Shown here piece after piece: positions 10,301 through 18,782 of a DNA stretch of 64,000 nt. This DNA comes from Roseovarius confluentis. Its GTDB lineage: Bacteria > Pseudomonadota > Alphaproteobacteria > Rhodobacterales > Rhodobacteraceae. A program made the position numbers and the translations under genes. The notes under the pieces were generated by a model. That model searched no databases and was not told the DNA's origin. It saw nothing but the letters and a program-made list of their open reading frames with translations. Position 1 is the stretch's first letter. Every line of letters starts with the position of its first letter. The stretch covers positions 558,001 through 622,000 of the forward strand of contig NZ_PPFE01000002.1 of assembly GCF_002917925.1 (NCBI RefSeq), read 5' to 3'.

Positions 10301-10617
10301 CCGGTCGTGAGGGTTTCGGAGCCCGCATCGCCGGTGACGGTGTGATCGCCGTCGCCGAAAGTCAGTGTTTCGAAATGGTCCAGCAGGGTGCTGCCGCCCA
10401 AGCTGGCGTCGGAGGCCCCGCCATAGCCCGCCTCGCCCACGGTGAAGGTCGAGGCGCCGTCGGTGAGGCTGATCCGGCCCGTCGCCTTGTCGATGTCGAT
10501 GGCATAGGGTTCCGGCAGGGCGGAGAAATCCAGCGTGTTGCCGCCCGCGGATTCCGAGACCGCCGCCCAGAAGGCCGGGTCGTTCCAGTTGGCCGTGGTG
10601 ACGGTGTAGGTGGTCAT
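7342..10617 (-). CDS. Giant calcium-repeat protein with C-terminal Hint domain (1)
   Basis: This acidic protein of 1091 residues is built mostly from glycine/aspartate nonapeptide repeats of the RTX type (GGxGxDxxx), which form calcium-bound beta-rolls. A galactose-binding-like beta-sandwich, starting NLIVNGSFED, interrupts the repeats at about 215-375. The last 190 residues are a Hedgehog/intein (Hint_2) domain: it opens with ICFTPGT, where Cys is the expected nucleophile, and contains the SPQHR motif. There is no N-terminal signal peptide; RTX proteins are usually exported by type I systems, but no transporter is encoded nearby. Hint domains can self-cleave, which is plausible here but untested. 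It is a paralogue of the next upstream gene. Confidence 0.85.
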   Translation of the reverse strand: MTTYTVTTANWNDPAFWAAVSESAGGNTLDFSALPEPYAIDIDKATGRISLTDGASTFTVGEAGYGGASDASLGGSTLLDHFETLTFGDGDHTVTGDAGSETLTTGTGNDTITYGDGADTVHAGDGDDLVDDAPGINSTGTGSRVHAQGGNDTVFGTGGNDTLDGGSGNDRLNGEAGDDHIFGGDGADTILGGTGNDRISADDFVPTGPNLIVNGSFEDTTGMTPVGFGFQGAGGTVPGWTDANGSSVDFHSDGRGGLTATDGANWLDMEGDAGQQLVISQTVTGLQPDGIYQLSFDAGDLSNADDGTAQDNTIDVYWNGQLIDSIDLPDGGWQTYTYNLVGGAGDGTGTLEFRGAGASDSEGASLDSVELYATTETTGANDLVTAGDGNDTVFAGAGADTVTGGAGDDSIDLGAGDTATDTVVVSDGNGADTVTGFEGPVDNGDGTFTGQDQLDLSGATDTDGNQLNTRDITVGDDGFGNALLSLPSGDSIVLVGIAPADLSDEDALAAMGVPAPDDIVEGTAGADSIDASYTGDPEGDAVDAADNATGTDADSIMAGAGNDTVHGGAEDDTVRGGTGDDQIDGGTGNDTLYGQGGSDSLRGGDGHDLIDSRGGDGYGLPDTGYTDPGNPGLNYASDPDPFDDRDTVDGGLGNDRILTGDDDDVITGGAGNDTIDAGFDADSITGDAGADLIEGNAGRDTIDGGTEDDLIYGDVSASNPLYPYYPLYNLPNDGTDQNPGDNADSILGGDGNDTIFGQDDDDTISGGQGHDVIDGGLDADIITGGDGNDSIDGGDGADSVDAGAGNDSIIVDQGDTVTGGDGDDTFTLRDLDTTGTGNGAISITGGEGNETNGDTLILTPDVGRNDITFSDSDPGTGMSGSFTMADGTSVTFSEIENIICFTPGTMILTSHGDRAIETLQPGDMVVTRDQGLRPIRWIGKRTVQGHGRFAPIRVGANALDPARKGLLVSPQHRILYTGYRAELLFGESEVLVPAKHLVDGRDVLRQPRDEVTYIHLMFDHHEVIYAEGFATESFHAGDVGLGAIEEAAREELFALFPELRTAPGHHLETARPCLKKHEAALLIEDTDGPHY

Positions 10618-10840
10618 GGTGCGCGCCGCTGGCGCCGCGCACGCGGGCGCGATGCCTCACGCAAGGCCCCCGGACGGGGGCATCTGTTAACCCTGATCAC
10701 CATTAATCCTACTCGATCCGCTTAGTCGTGGTCGGTTCGTTTGATGTCCGACGTTGGGAGCGACATTAGAATCCGGGCTTGGCCTGAATTCGGATGGAAT
10801 GTGGCGAGAGTAAGATTTTTCCTTAAAATTAAGTGATTTA

Positions 10841-13666
10841 TCACGCCGCCATTACAAGCGCGGCACGTGGTTCAACCAAGAGGCGCGCCTCATGCGCGCG
10901 CAGGCACAGCCGGGCGGTGTCACCATAGGCCGAGAGATCGCCCCGCAGGTGCGGAAAGGCGCGGAACATGTCCTCTCGGGAGGCATCCGAGAGCGCACCG
11001 ACGCCCACATCCGCGGCAAGGAAGCTTTCGGTTGCGGCGCCCTCGGCATAGACGATTTCGTGCTGGTCGAGCATCATGTGGAAATAGGTGACAAGGCTGC
11101 GTTCGGCGATGCGCACATCTTGTCCGTCGACAAGGTGCTTGGCCGCCACCAGAACTTCGCTTTCGCCAAAGAGCAGCTGGCTGCGGTAGCCCGAGAACAT
11201 CAGCCGGTGCTGCGGTGAGACCAGAAGCGGTCGGCGGGCGCCTTGCATGATGGTGGAGTTGACGGCGATGGGAGCGAACTTGCCGCGGCCCTCGACCGTG
11301 CGTTGACCCAGCCAGCGAATCGGCTGTGGGCCGTTGTCGCGCGTGATGACCAGGTCGCCGGGGCGGAGCGTCTCGATAGCGCGTTCGCCTTGGGGTGTCA
11401 GGATGCGTGTGCCGGGGGTGAAGCAGATGATGTTCTCGATTTCCGAGAAGTTTACCGTGGTGCCGTCGGCCAGCGAGAAATTGCCCGAAAGGCCGCCCGC
11501 GCCGTCATCGGTGTCGGTAAAGGTGATGTCGTCGAAGGTGACATCGGGCGTGAGTTGCAGCGTGTCGCCGTTCGTCTCGTTGCCTTCGCCGCCGACAATG
11601 GTGATGGTGCTGGACCCGGCCTCGCCCAGGTCGCCCAGCACGAAAAGGTCGTCGCCGTCACCGCCAAAGGCGCTGTCGCCTTCGGCCAGGTACATCTCGT
11701 CGTCGCCGAGGCCGCCATAAAGGCTGTCGGCGCCGGTGCCGCCGATCAGCGTGTCGTTTCCGCCGCCCCCGAAGATAGCGTCGTTGCCGGCGCCGCCGCT
11801 GAGGCTGTCGTCGCCGCCGGAAGCCGCGGCCGGTCCCATGACCTGGCTGCTGTCGGCAAGGGCCTCGGTGGTGCCGCTCGGGCTGGTGACCTGTCCCGAG
11901 ATGACTTCGCCCCCGGCATTTTCCCAGTGTCGCACCTCGATGGTGTATATGCGCCCCGCCTCCAGTTCGACGGTGCCCGAACGGGTTGTCGCGCTCTGGT
12001 GGAAGTCGTTGTCCATGAAATCGGCCGTGCCGCCACCCTGGTTGGTGAAGGTCAGGGGGTCGCCGTTTTCATCCAGCAGCCGGATGGTCGAGCCGTCGTC
12101 CGAGGTTGTCGAGAACGTGTAGGTCCCGTCTTCGGACGCCAGGAACTGCGAGGTGTAGATCACGCCGAAGTCATTGGCGTCGCCGGTCGTGCCGCGGGCC
12201 TCGTGCACGAGGGTTGCCGAATTGAACCCATCCGATTGACCCGAGCCGACCAGCGTTCCCGACTCGATGTCGAAGGCCTGGCCGTTGGCATCGGAGAAGT
12301 CGTGGTTGTAGACCTGATAGTCCCATTGCCCTGCGGCCGGTGCGTCGTCGCCATAGATCAGGTCGTTGCCGTCGCCGCCTGTGACGGTATCGGAGCCGCC
12401 CTCTGCATGGATCGTGTCGTTGCCGGAGCCGCCGTCGATGCTGTCGTCGCCGGGGTCGCCCTCGCCGATCTGGTAGTCGGCGTCCACCCGGTTCGCGCCG
12501 ATGGTCGCGTTGTCGCTGTCGACGCTGTTTAGCGTGATCGACTCGATCGGCTGGCTGGTCAGGATCGTGTTGTCGGCGTTGTTGCTCAGTTCGGGCAGCA
12601 TGAAGACGTCGCCGGTGGTGGTCTGGATGACCACGGCGGTGAAATCCTGTGAAGACCCGTCGACGAAGGTGACGGTGGCGCTGTAGACCAGGCCGGAATC
12701 GATCTGGTAGCTTGTGCCGCCGATGACGATGTTCTCGGGTGTCTGGCCGTTGTCGTTGTCCTGCAGCGTGCCGTCGCTGTTGCTGTCGAAGGTCTGGGCG
12801 TCGAGGAACTGCTCGAAGAGCGGGTTGCCGGCGTCGCCGTAGGTCCCTTGAAGGGCGGTGGCGTTTTCGCTGGCGGTATTGGTCTCGGTCGGGTCCACAT
12901 CGGGGGCGGAGCCGAGGCTGATGACGGTGAAGGTGCTGCCCGGCGTGTTGGTGCCGCCGATCGAGCTGGTCTCGCGCGGATCGCTGTCGCCATAAATCAG
13001 GTCGTTGCCGTCGCCGCCCAGGATCGTGTCGTTGCCGGACCCGCCATAGACGGTGTCGTCGGCGAGACCTGCCACGACGCTGTCGTTGCCCGCGCCGGCA
13101 TGGATGAGGTCGGCGTTGAGGCCCGCGCCGGTGCCGTCGCCGCCGTCGGCCACGTCGCCCTGCGGGTCGCCCGTGTAGCTGCCGTCGATGGTGTCGTCGC
13201 CTTCGGTGCCGTCGACGATCTGGTCGGTATAGTCCTGCGCGTTGAAGGCGATATCGCCCGCGGCGGCGTTGGGGTTGCTGTCGTAAGCCTGCACCTGGTA
13301 GCTGCGGCCGGCCACCAGCGGCACCTCGGACAGGGTGTAGAGTCCGGCTGCGGCGCCGTTCTCGACGTCGAACTGGATGACCTGGAAGGTCTGGCCGGTA
13401 ACGGTGTCGCGCAGGGTCCAGACAAGTTCGGCATCGACAGTGGTGTTGACGGAGGTGTCGTTGCCCAGCGTGACATCGGCCGTGGCGGTCTCTCCGCCGG
13501 CGCTGTCGTCGTCGAGCGTGAATTCCTGAATCCCCGTCTCGTTGTCGGTGATGACGGCAGTGCCGGCAGCGGTGCCGGGACCGCCCCAGGTGAAGGTGCT
13601 GCCGGTACCGGTCGGGATGTTGCCGGCCGGGTTGTAATCGTAGAAATTGACCTCGTACGTGGCCAT
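10841..13666 (-). CDS. Giant calcium-repeat protein with PA14-like and Hint domains (2)
   Basis: This second large protein (941 residues) has the same plan as its neighbour: RTX-like Gly/Asp repeats and a closing Hint_2 domain (ICFTPGTRILT, SPQHR). Its middle differs. At about 440-580 it carries a beta-rich segment with YTFSTTSDDGSTIRL and YTIEVRHWE, typical of a PA14 carbohydrate-binding domain. The N-terminal 120 residues look like another beta-sandwich. The Hint domains of the two neighbours are clearly similar, so they probably arose by duplication followed by exchange of the middle modules. AGGAAG precedes the ATG. The product is probably surface-bound or secreted. Confidence 0.85.
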   Translation of the reverse strand: MATYEVNFYDYNPAGNIPTGTGSTFTWGGPGTAAGTAVITDNETGIQEFTLDDDSAGGETATADVTLGNDTSVNTTVDAELVWTLRDTVTGQTFQVIQFDVENGAAAGLYTLSEVPLVAGRSYQVQAYDSNPNAAAGDIAFNAQDYTDQIVDGTEGDDTIDGSYTGDPQGDVADGGDGTGAGLNADLIHAGAGNDSVVAGLADDTVYGGSGNDTILGGDGNDLIYGDSDPRETSSIGGTNTPGSTFTVISLGSAPDVDPTETNTASENATALQGTYGDAGNPLFEQFLDAQTFDSNSDGTLQDNDNGQTPENIVIGGTSYQIDSGLVYSATVTFVDGSSQDFTAVVIQTTTGDVFMLPELSNNADNTILTSQPIESITLNSVDSDNATIGANRVDADYQIGEGDPGDDSIDGGSGNDTIHAEGGSDTVTGGDGNDLIYGDDAPAAGQWDYQVYNHDFSDANGQAFDIESGTLVGSGQSDGFNSATLVHEARGTTGDANDFGVIYTSQFLASEDGTYTFSTTSDDGSTIRLLDENGDPLTFTNQGGGTADFMDNDFHQSATTRSGTVELEAGRIYTIEVRHWENAGGEVISGQVTSPSGTTEALADSSQVMGPAAASGGDDSLSGGAGNDAIFGGGGNDTLIGGTGADSLYGGLGDDEMYLAEGDSAFGGDGDDLFVLGDLGEAGSSTITIVGGEGNETNGDTLQLTPDVTFDDITFTDTDDGAGGLSGNFSLADGTTVNFSEIENIICFTPGTRILTPQGERAIETLRPGDLVITRDNGPQPIRWLGQRTVEGRGKFAPIAVNSTIMQGARRPLLVSPQHRLMFSGYRSQLLFGESEVLVAAKHLVDGQDVRIAERSLVTYFHMMLDQHEIVYAEGAATESFLAADVGVGALSDASREDMFRAFPHLRGDLSAYGDTARLCLRAHEARLLVEPRAALVMAA

Positions 13667-13845
13667 GGTCTTCCTGCCTTCCTTTGTCAGTCCGCGGTCT
13701 GTGCCGCGTGACCCCCGGCGCGTCTTTTGCTGCTCTGTCGCCGGTTGTTTCCAGAATGGATACAGAGTGTCCGTGGCCGGAAAGCGGGGGGTTTTAGGCG
13801 AATTTTAGGTGAATTAAGGCAAGATCTGGACGTGGTGTTTCAGGC

Positions 13846-14202
13846 TCAAATGCCCAGTTCAGCCCTTTTTTTCCTGGTCAGCTTGGCGGTCACCAGGTCG
13901 TAGGACAGAGCAAGATGCTCTTTCAGGCTGTCATCCGAAAGGCCGGGATCATCGTGGACTTGCAGCCACTTCATCCCGCGCGAGGCAAGGTAGGGGGCCG
14001 GGCGGATACCCGGCTGATCCTGCAGGACCTCAAAGGCGATGTCGGTGGCCTTGAACGTGTAGGCGTCGCGGCCGTCGTTCCACCCGGCGATGGCAAAGAC
14101 CTTGCCGCCGACCTTCCAGACGTCGGCGTTGCCCCATTGCACGACATGGGCGGTGGCCGGCAGCGACGCGCAGAAGGTCATGAACGCGTCGCGGGGTAGC
14201 AT
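13846..14202 (-). CDS. MmcQ/YjbR family protein
   Basis: The 118-residue protein has the compact CyaY-like fold pattern of the MmcQ/YjbR family: VVQWGNADVWKVGGKVFA near the start, YLASRGMKWLQV in the middle and a basic C-terminal helix. The family has a double-wing DNA-binding-like structure, but its role is not established. Its ATG shares one base with the SDR stop codon (TGATG at 14204-14200), so the two genes are very probably translationally coupled. Confidence 0.8.
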   Translation of the reverse strand: MLPRDAFMTFCASLPATAHVVQWGNADVWKVGGKVFAIAGWNDGRDAYTFKATDIAFEVLQDQPGIRPAPYLASRGMKWLQVHDDPGLSDDSLKEHLALSYDLVTAKLTRKKRAELGI

Positions 14203-14957
14203 CAGACCTGGCCGCCGGCGATCTCGATGGTCTGGCCGTTCACGCTTTCGGAGCCCGGGCCGCAGAGCCAGGTGACGGCGGCGGCGACCTCTTCGGGCAG
14301 AATGAGGCGCTTGTGGCGGTTGGCGTCGACCATCATGGAGCGGGCGGTGTCGGCATCGACCCCGGCGCGGGTGCTGATGGCGTCGACGTTGCGGGTGACG
14401 ATGTCGGTGTCGACATAGCCGGGGCAAACCGCGTTGAAGGTGAAGGGACTGCCCATGTAGTCCTCGCTGAGGGCGCGGACGAGGCCGATCAGGCCGTGTT
14501 TGGAGGCGGAGTAGGCGGCGGCGCCCTTGAGCCCCCTGAGGCCCGCGATGGAAGAGATCGCCACAACGCGGCCCCAGTCGGTGCCTTTCATCGAGGCCAT
14601 GGCGCTGCGGATGGTCCAGAACGCGCCGTCGAGATTCGTGGACATTGTGCGGTGCCAGAAATCGGTGTCGGTTTTCGACAGGCTGCGGCCTTCGGCGATG
14701 CCGGCATTGGGCACGCAGACCTGGATGGGCCCGCGTTCGGCAACGGAGGCGGCAATGCCTTCGACCACGCTGGCCTCGTCGCGCACGTCCATGACCTGGG
14801 CGTGCAGGCCGTGGGAACTGGCGGCCTCTTCCAGAACCTCGGGGCGGCGGCCGGTGATGGTGACGTCTGCGCCGCTGCTTTGGAGCGCGCGGGCGATGGC
14901 GAGGCCAATGCCGGTGCCGCCGCCGGTGACAAGAGCGTGTTTTCCTGTAAGCGTCAT
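14202..14957 (-). CDS. Short-chain dehydrogenase/reductase (SDR)
   Basis: This 251-residue classical SDR has the cofactor motif TGGGTGIG near residue 11, the structural NAG motif, a catalytic Ser in ISSIAG and the YSASK motif. It reduces or oxidises a hydroxyl group with NAD(P)(H). The long C-terminal insertion before the closing IAGGQV is reminiscent of 3-hydroxybutyrate or hydroxyacyl-CoA type SDRs, but the substrate cannot be fixed. I chose the ATG at 14957; the frame is open for another 104 codons upstream, but that stretch runs through the operator palindrome and does not look like protein. The gene is coupled to the YjbR-like gene. Confidence 0.85.
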   Translation of the reverse strand: MTLTGKHALVTGGGTGIGLAIARALQSSGADVTITGRRPEVLEEAASSHGLHAQVMDVRDEASVVEGIAASVAERGPIQVCVPNAGIAEGRSLSKTDTDFWHRTMSTNLDGAFWTIRSAMASMKGTDWGRVVAISSIAGLRGLKGAAAYSASKHGLIGLVRALSEDYMGSPFTFNAVCPGYVDTDIVTRNVDAISTRAGVDADTARSMMVDANRHKRLILPEEVAAAVTWLCGPGSESVNGQTIEIAGGQV

Positions 14958-15021
14958 GAGCGCAACTGTGCCGCAGGGCGCGCGGCTTGCCAAGAGCCGC
15001 GTTGGAAGGACTGGCAAGGCA

Positions 15022-15044
15022 AACTGGTATACTCTATACCAGTT
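15022..15044. promoter_or_regulatory. Perfect 10-bp palindrome, likely GntR-type operator
   Basis: AACTGGTATA and its exact complement TATACCAGTT are separated by CTC. The TGGTATAC/GTATACCA half-sites resemble operators of GntR-family (FadR/FCD subgroup) repressors. The site lies 65-87 nt upstream of the SDR start codon, where a promoter would be. No GntR gene is in the window, so the regulator would be encoded elsewhere. Confidence 0.6.
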
Positions 15045-15252
15045 GTCGGGCGATTCCGAAGAGGCAGCTGTGTGGCTATGATGCTGGGATGGATCTATGT
15101 ACCTTGCGAGAAGGCGACCGGCGCACGGGGTGTATCCGGGCCGGCGGTGGTCGGTCTGGCGGGGTTCGCTCTCGGCGGGGACCGGCGCGGCTGGCTGCGA
15201 CGAAAGTTTCGAATGAATTTTGCGCGATACTGTGAAAAGACACGATGGTGAT

Positions 15253-15279
15253 TTGACAGGATGCGACAATCGCTACATT
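15253..15279 (+). promoter_or_regulatory. Candidate promoter for pntAB
   Basis: A perfect TTGACA (15253-15258) is followed after 15 nt by TACATT (15274-15279), about 110 nt before pntA. The spacing is short for a housekeeping promoter. The rest of the 431-bp gap between the SDR gene and pntA holds only the palindrome at 15022-15044. Confidence 0.4.
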
Positions 15280-15388
15280 TCAAGCGGGTAAAAATTGTGT
15301 GATAAGCCGTGCCCGACCATTAGGGTTCAGAAAACGACAGGCCGAGAGGCCGCCACATGTGACCGTCAGAAAACGGGGGGAGTGAAAG

Positions 15389-16963
15389 TTGAAGATCGGA
15401 ACACCAAAAGAGGTGATGGAGGGTGAGGCGCGCGTTGCCATGACGCCGGACTCGGCCCTGCAACTTCAGAAACTGGGCCATGAATGCGCCATCGAGACCG
15501 GAGCGGGAGAGCGCGCGGGTTTCACGGATGCGGATTACAAGGAGGCCGGTGTCGAGATTATCAAGTCGCCCGCAGCCTTGTGGAAAGCCTGTGACATCAT
15601 CGCCAAGGTGCGCGTTCCCACGGATACCGAGGTCAAGCGCCTGACCAAGGGCCAGACCCTTATTTCCTTCTTCAACCCGGGCGGGAACGAAGAGCAGATG
15701 AAGATCGCCGCCGAGAAGGGCGCGACCGTCATCGCGATGGAATCAGTGCCGCGGATTTCCCGTGCGCAGAAGATGGATGCGCTGTCGTCCATGGCCAATA
15801 TCGCCGGCTATCGCGCGGTGATCGAGGCCGGCAACAATTTCGGCCGCTTCTTCACCGGCCAGGTAACCGCCGCGGGCAAGGTGCCGCCGGCCAAGGTGCT
15901 GGTGGTCGGTGCCGGTGTGGCGGGGCTTGCCGCGATCGGCACCTCGACCAGCCTGGGCGCGATCACCTATGCGTTCGACGTGCGGCCCGAAGTGGCCGAG
16001 CAGATCGAATCGATGGGGGCGGAATTCGTGTTCCTCGATTTCGAGGAAGATCAAAAGGACGGATCGGAAACCGGCGGCTATGCCGCGCCGTCCAGCCCCG
16101 AGTTCCAGGAAAAGCAGCTGGAAAAATTCCGCGAGATGGCGCCCGACATGGACATCGTCATCACCACGGCCCTGATCCCCAACCGGCCCGCGCCGGTTCT
16201 GTGGACCAAGGACATGGTCGAGATGATGAAGAACGGTTCGGTCATCGTGGATTTGGCCGCCGAGCGCGGCGGCAACTGCGAGCTGACCCAGAAGGACGAG
16301 AAGATCGTCACCGACAACGGCGTGACCATCGTCGGTTACACCGACTTCCCCAGCCGGATGGCGACGCAGTCCTCGACTCTTTACGCCACCAACATCCGTC
16401 ACATGATGACCGACCTGACGCCCGAGAAGGACGGCAAGGTCGTGCACGACATGGAAGACGACGTGATCCGGGGCGCCACTGTGACGCATGGCGGCGAGAT
16501 CACCTATCCGCCGCCACCGCCCAAGGTGTCCGCCATCGCGGCGGCCCCGAAGAAGGAAAAGCCAAAGGAACTGACGCCGGAAGAGAAGAAGGCGCAGGAG
16601 GTGGCGGCCTTCAAGAAACAGACGATGAACCAGGTGGGCCTGCTGGGTGTCGGCGCGTTCCTGGTGCTGCTGGTCGGCACCGTGGCGCCGGCGAGCTTCA
16701 TGCAGCACTTTATCGTCTTCGTGCTGTCGGTCTTTATCGGGTTCCAGGTGATCTGGGGCGTGGCGCACAGCCTGCACACGCCGCTGATGGCCGTGACGAA
16801 CGCGATTTCGTCGATCATCATCCTGGGCGCGCTGATGCAGATCGGCTCGACCTCCTACCTCATCACGCTGCTGGCCGGGCTCGGCATCTTCATGGCGGCA
16901 ATCAACATTTTCGGCGGCTTCCTGGTGACACGGCGCATGCTCGCCATGTTCCAGAAATCGTAA
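15389..16963 (+). CDS. pntA: NAD(P) transhydrogenase subunit alpha
   Basis: PntA (524 residues) carries the NAD(H)-binding domain I of the proton-pumping transhydrogenase, which drives hydride transfer from NADH to NADP+ with the proton gradient. The Rossmann motif GAGVAG is at 174-179, and the mobile-loop region GYTDFPSRMATQ is present. A charged Lys/Glu linker (about 385-405) leads to four hydrophobic membrane segments in the last 110 residues, so alpha is a single chain here. The start codon is TTG, with GGGGGGAG just upstream; no ATG fits the conserved N-terminus MKIGTPKE. It forms an operon with pntB, 14 nt downstream. Confidence 0.95.
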   Translation: MKIGTPKEVMEGEARVAMTPDSALQLQKLGHECAIETGAGERAGFTDADYKEAGVEIIKSPAALWKACDIIAKVRVPTDTEVKRLTKGQTLISFFNPGGNEEQMKIAAEKGATVIAMESVPRISRAQKMDALSSMANIAGYRAVIEAGNNFGRFFTGQVTAAGKVPPAKVLVVGAGVAGLAAIGTSTSLGAITYAFDVRPEVAEQIESMGAEFVFLDFEEDQKDGSETGGYAAPSSPEFQEKQLEKFREMAPDMDIVITTALIPNRPAPVLWTKDMVEMMKNGSVIVDLAAERGGNCELTQKDEKIVTDNGVTIVGYTDFPSRMATQSSTLYATNIRHMMTDLTPEKDGKVVHDMEDDVIRGATVTHGGEITYPPPPPKVSAIAAAPKKEKPKELTPEEKKAQEVAAFKKQTMNQVGLLGVGAFLVLLVGTVAPASFMQHFIVFVLSVFIGFQVIWGVAHSLHTPLMAVTNAISSIIILGALMQIGSTSYLITLLAGLGIFMAAINIFGGFLVTRRMLAMFQKS

Positions 16964-16977
16964 GGGGGTAAGGGACG

Positions 16978-18462
16978 ATGGATTTCGGATTTACCATTGC
17001 GGCCTATGCGGTCGCGGCAGTTCTCTTCATCCTCAGCCTGGGCGGTCTGTCCGGGCAGGAAAGCGCGAAACGCGCGGTGTGGTACGGCATTGCCGGTATG
17101 GCGATTGCCGTTCTGGCGACGCTGATCGGCCCCGGGGCGGGGCTGTGGCTGGTGTCGCTGATCATGATCGCGGGCGGTGCCGTGGTGGGCTATCAGCTGG
17201 CCACCAAGGTGCAGATGACGCAGATGCCCGAATTGGTGGCAATCATGCACTCGCTCGTCGGCTTGGCCGCGGTCTTCGTGGGCTTCAACGCCGATATCGA
17301 GCTGGGGCGCGTGGCGGCGCAGTTTGCCGATGCGGGCCTGCCCTTCCCGCGGCCCGAGGAAGTGACGGCGGAAGGCGTGGCCTTTGCCAAGCAGTTCACC
17401 GGGTTCGCCGCGATCGTCGCCAAGAAGACGGCGGTGGAAGTGTCGATCCTGAAGGTCGAACTGGTGCTGGGCATCTGGATCGGTGCGGTGACTTTCACCG
17501 GGTCGGTGATTGCCTATGGCAAGCTGGCCGGCAAGGTCGACTCGGCGGCCACGAAGCTGCCGGGCGGGCATATCCTGAACGCGGCCGCCGCGGCGCTGTC
17601 GCTGGTGCTGGCGATCATGTACCTGAGCGGGTCGGGCAGCTGGACGCTTGTTGTGCTGACGCTGCTGGCGCTGTTTATCGGCTATCACCTGATCATGGGG
17701 ATCGGCGGCGCGGACATGCCCGTGGTGGTCTCGATGCTGAACAGCTATTCCGGCTGGGCGGCGGCGGCTATCGGCTTCAGCCTTGGCAATGACCTCTTGA
17801 TCGTCGTGGGCGCGCTTGTGGGCTCCTCGGGTGCGATCCTGAGCTACATCATGTGCAAGGCCATGAACCGGTCCTTTGTCAGCGTGATCCTGGGCGGTTT
17901 CGGCGGCGCGGGTGGTCCGGCGGCGGAAGTCGAGGGCGAACAGGTGCCGATCGATGCCGACGGCGTGGCCAACGCGCTGAACGAGGCCGACAGCGTGATC
18001 ATCGTGCCGGGCTATGGCATGGCGGTGGCGCAGGCGCAGCAGGCGGTCAGCGAACTGACCAACAAGCTGCGGGCGCAGGGCAAGGAAGTGCGGTTCGCCA
18101 TTCACCCCGTCGCGGGGCGTCTGCCGGGGCATATGAACGTGCTTCTGGCCGAGGCGAAGGTGCCATATGACATCGTGCTGGAGATGGAGGAGATCAACGA
18201 CGATTTCCCCGACACCGACGTGGTGATCGTGATCGGCTCGAACGACATCGTGAACCCTGCCGCGCAGGATGACCCCAACAGCCCCATCGCCGGGATGCCG
18301 GTGCTGGAGGTCTGGAAGGCCAAGAACGTGTTCGTGTCCAAGCGCGGTCAGGGCACGGGGTATTCTGGCATCGAGAACCCGCTGTTCTACAAGGACAACA
18401 CGCGGATGTTCTATGGCGACGCCAAGGATAGCGTGACGGCGTTGTTGTCGAAGATCGGGTAA
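16978..18462 (+). CDS. pntB: NAD(P) transhydrogenase subunit beta
   Basis: PntB (494 residues) has about eight N-terminal membrane helices that form the proton channel, followed by the soluble NADP(H)-binding domain III. That domain starts near residue 320 with [15 protein letters not shown] and includes [12 protein letters not shown]. With PntA it makes NADPH for biosynthesis and redox defence. AGGGGGTAAGG precedes the ATG. A strong terminator follows the stop codon within 26 nt, so the operon probably ends here. Confidence 0.96.
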   Translation: MDFGFTIAAYAVAAVLFILSLGGLSGQESAKRAVWYGIAGMAIAVLATLIGPGAGLWLVSLIMIAGGAVVGYQLATKVQMTQMPELVAIMHSLVGLAAVFVGFNADIELGRVAAQFADAGLPFPRPEEVTAEGVAFAKQFTGFAAIVAKKTAVEVSILKVELVLGIWIGAVTFTGSVIAYGKLAGKVDSAATKLPGGHILNAAAAALSLVLAIMYLSGSGSWTLVVLTLLALFIGYHLIMGIGGADMPVVVSMLNSYSGWAAAAIGFSLGNDLLIVVGALVGSSGAILSYIMCKAMNRSFVSVILGGFGGAGGPAAEVEGEQVPIDADGVANALNEADSVIIVPGYGMAVAQAQQAVSELTNKLRAQGKEVRFAIHPVAGRLPGHMNVLLAEAKVPYDIVLEMEEINDDFPDTDVVIVIGSNDIVNPAAQDDPNSPIAGMPVLEVWKAKNVFVSKRGQGTGYSGIENPLFYKDNTRMFYGDAKDSVTALLSKIG

Positions 18463-18487
18463 TCGCCGTTCGTTTGGAATTGGAGAG

Positions 18488-18512
18488 GGCCCGCCGGTTG
18501 GCGGGCCTTTTT
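18488..18512 (+). terminator. Rho-independent terminator of pntAB
   Basis: An 8-bp GC stem (GGCCCGCC, loop GGTT, GGCGGGCC) is followed directly by five T residues, 25 nt after the pntB stop codon. Confidence 0.9.
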
Positions 18513-18531
18513 CGTTGGGCCCGAGGCAGAG

Positions 18532-18552
18532 GTCCCGGATCAGGTCCGGGAC
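18532..18552. repeat. Dispersed palindrome, family A
   Basis: GTCCCGGA and TCCGGGAC flank TCAGG. Close copies occur at 21503, 46256 and 60434. It sits in the 320-bp gap between pntB and the DUF3422 gene, which otherwise holds the terminator and one family B copy. Confidence 0.75.
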
Positions 18553-18585
18553 GAGGGATGTATTGTCGCGGTGGGTTTGAGGCGC

Positions 18586-18607
18586 GTGGGTTTTCATCCA
18601 CCCTACG
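18586..18607. repeat. Dispersed palindrome, family B (degenerate copy)
   Basis: GTGGGTTTTCATCCAC followed by CCTACG. The CCACCCTACG end is shared with copies at 21468, 24346, 57960 and 60484. Here the stem is imperfect. Confidence 0.6.
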
Positions 18608-18782
18608 AGGGTCGCTTGATTTCCCGCGTCGGGATGGATGATGATGCAGGTGCCATTGCAGATGGCTAAATTTGCGCCAGTATACCGTTGCATTCCGCTA
18701 AGTCATTGAAAGCGCATTTAAAACTATTTTCATCCCTGGGCCGTATCGCTAATGTCCCCGGAAACGACAGGACGCGAGAGCC

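Noticed and set aside
14958-15269. 104-residue N-terminal extension of the SDR gene
   Set aside because: The frame is open, but it runs through the operator palindrome, has no protein-like composition, and classical SDRs start at the cofactor motif as the ATG at 14957 does.
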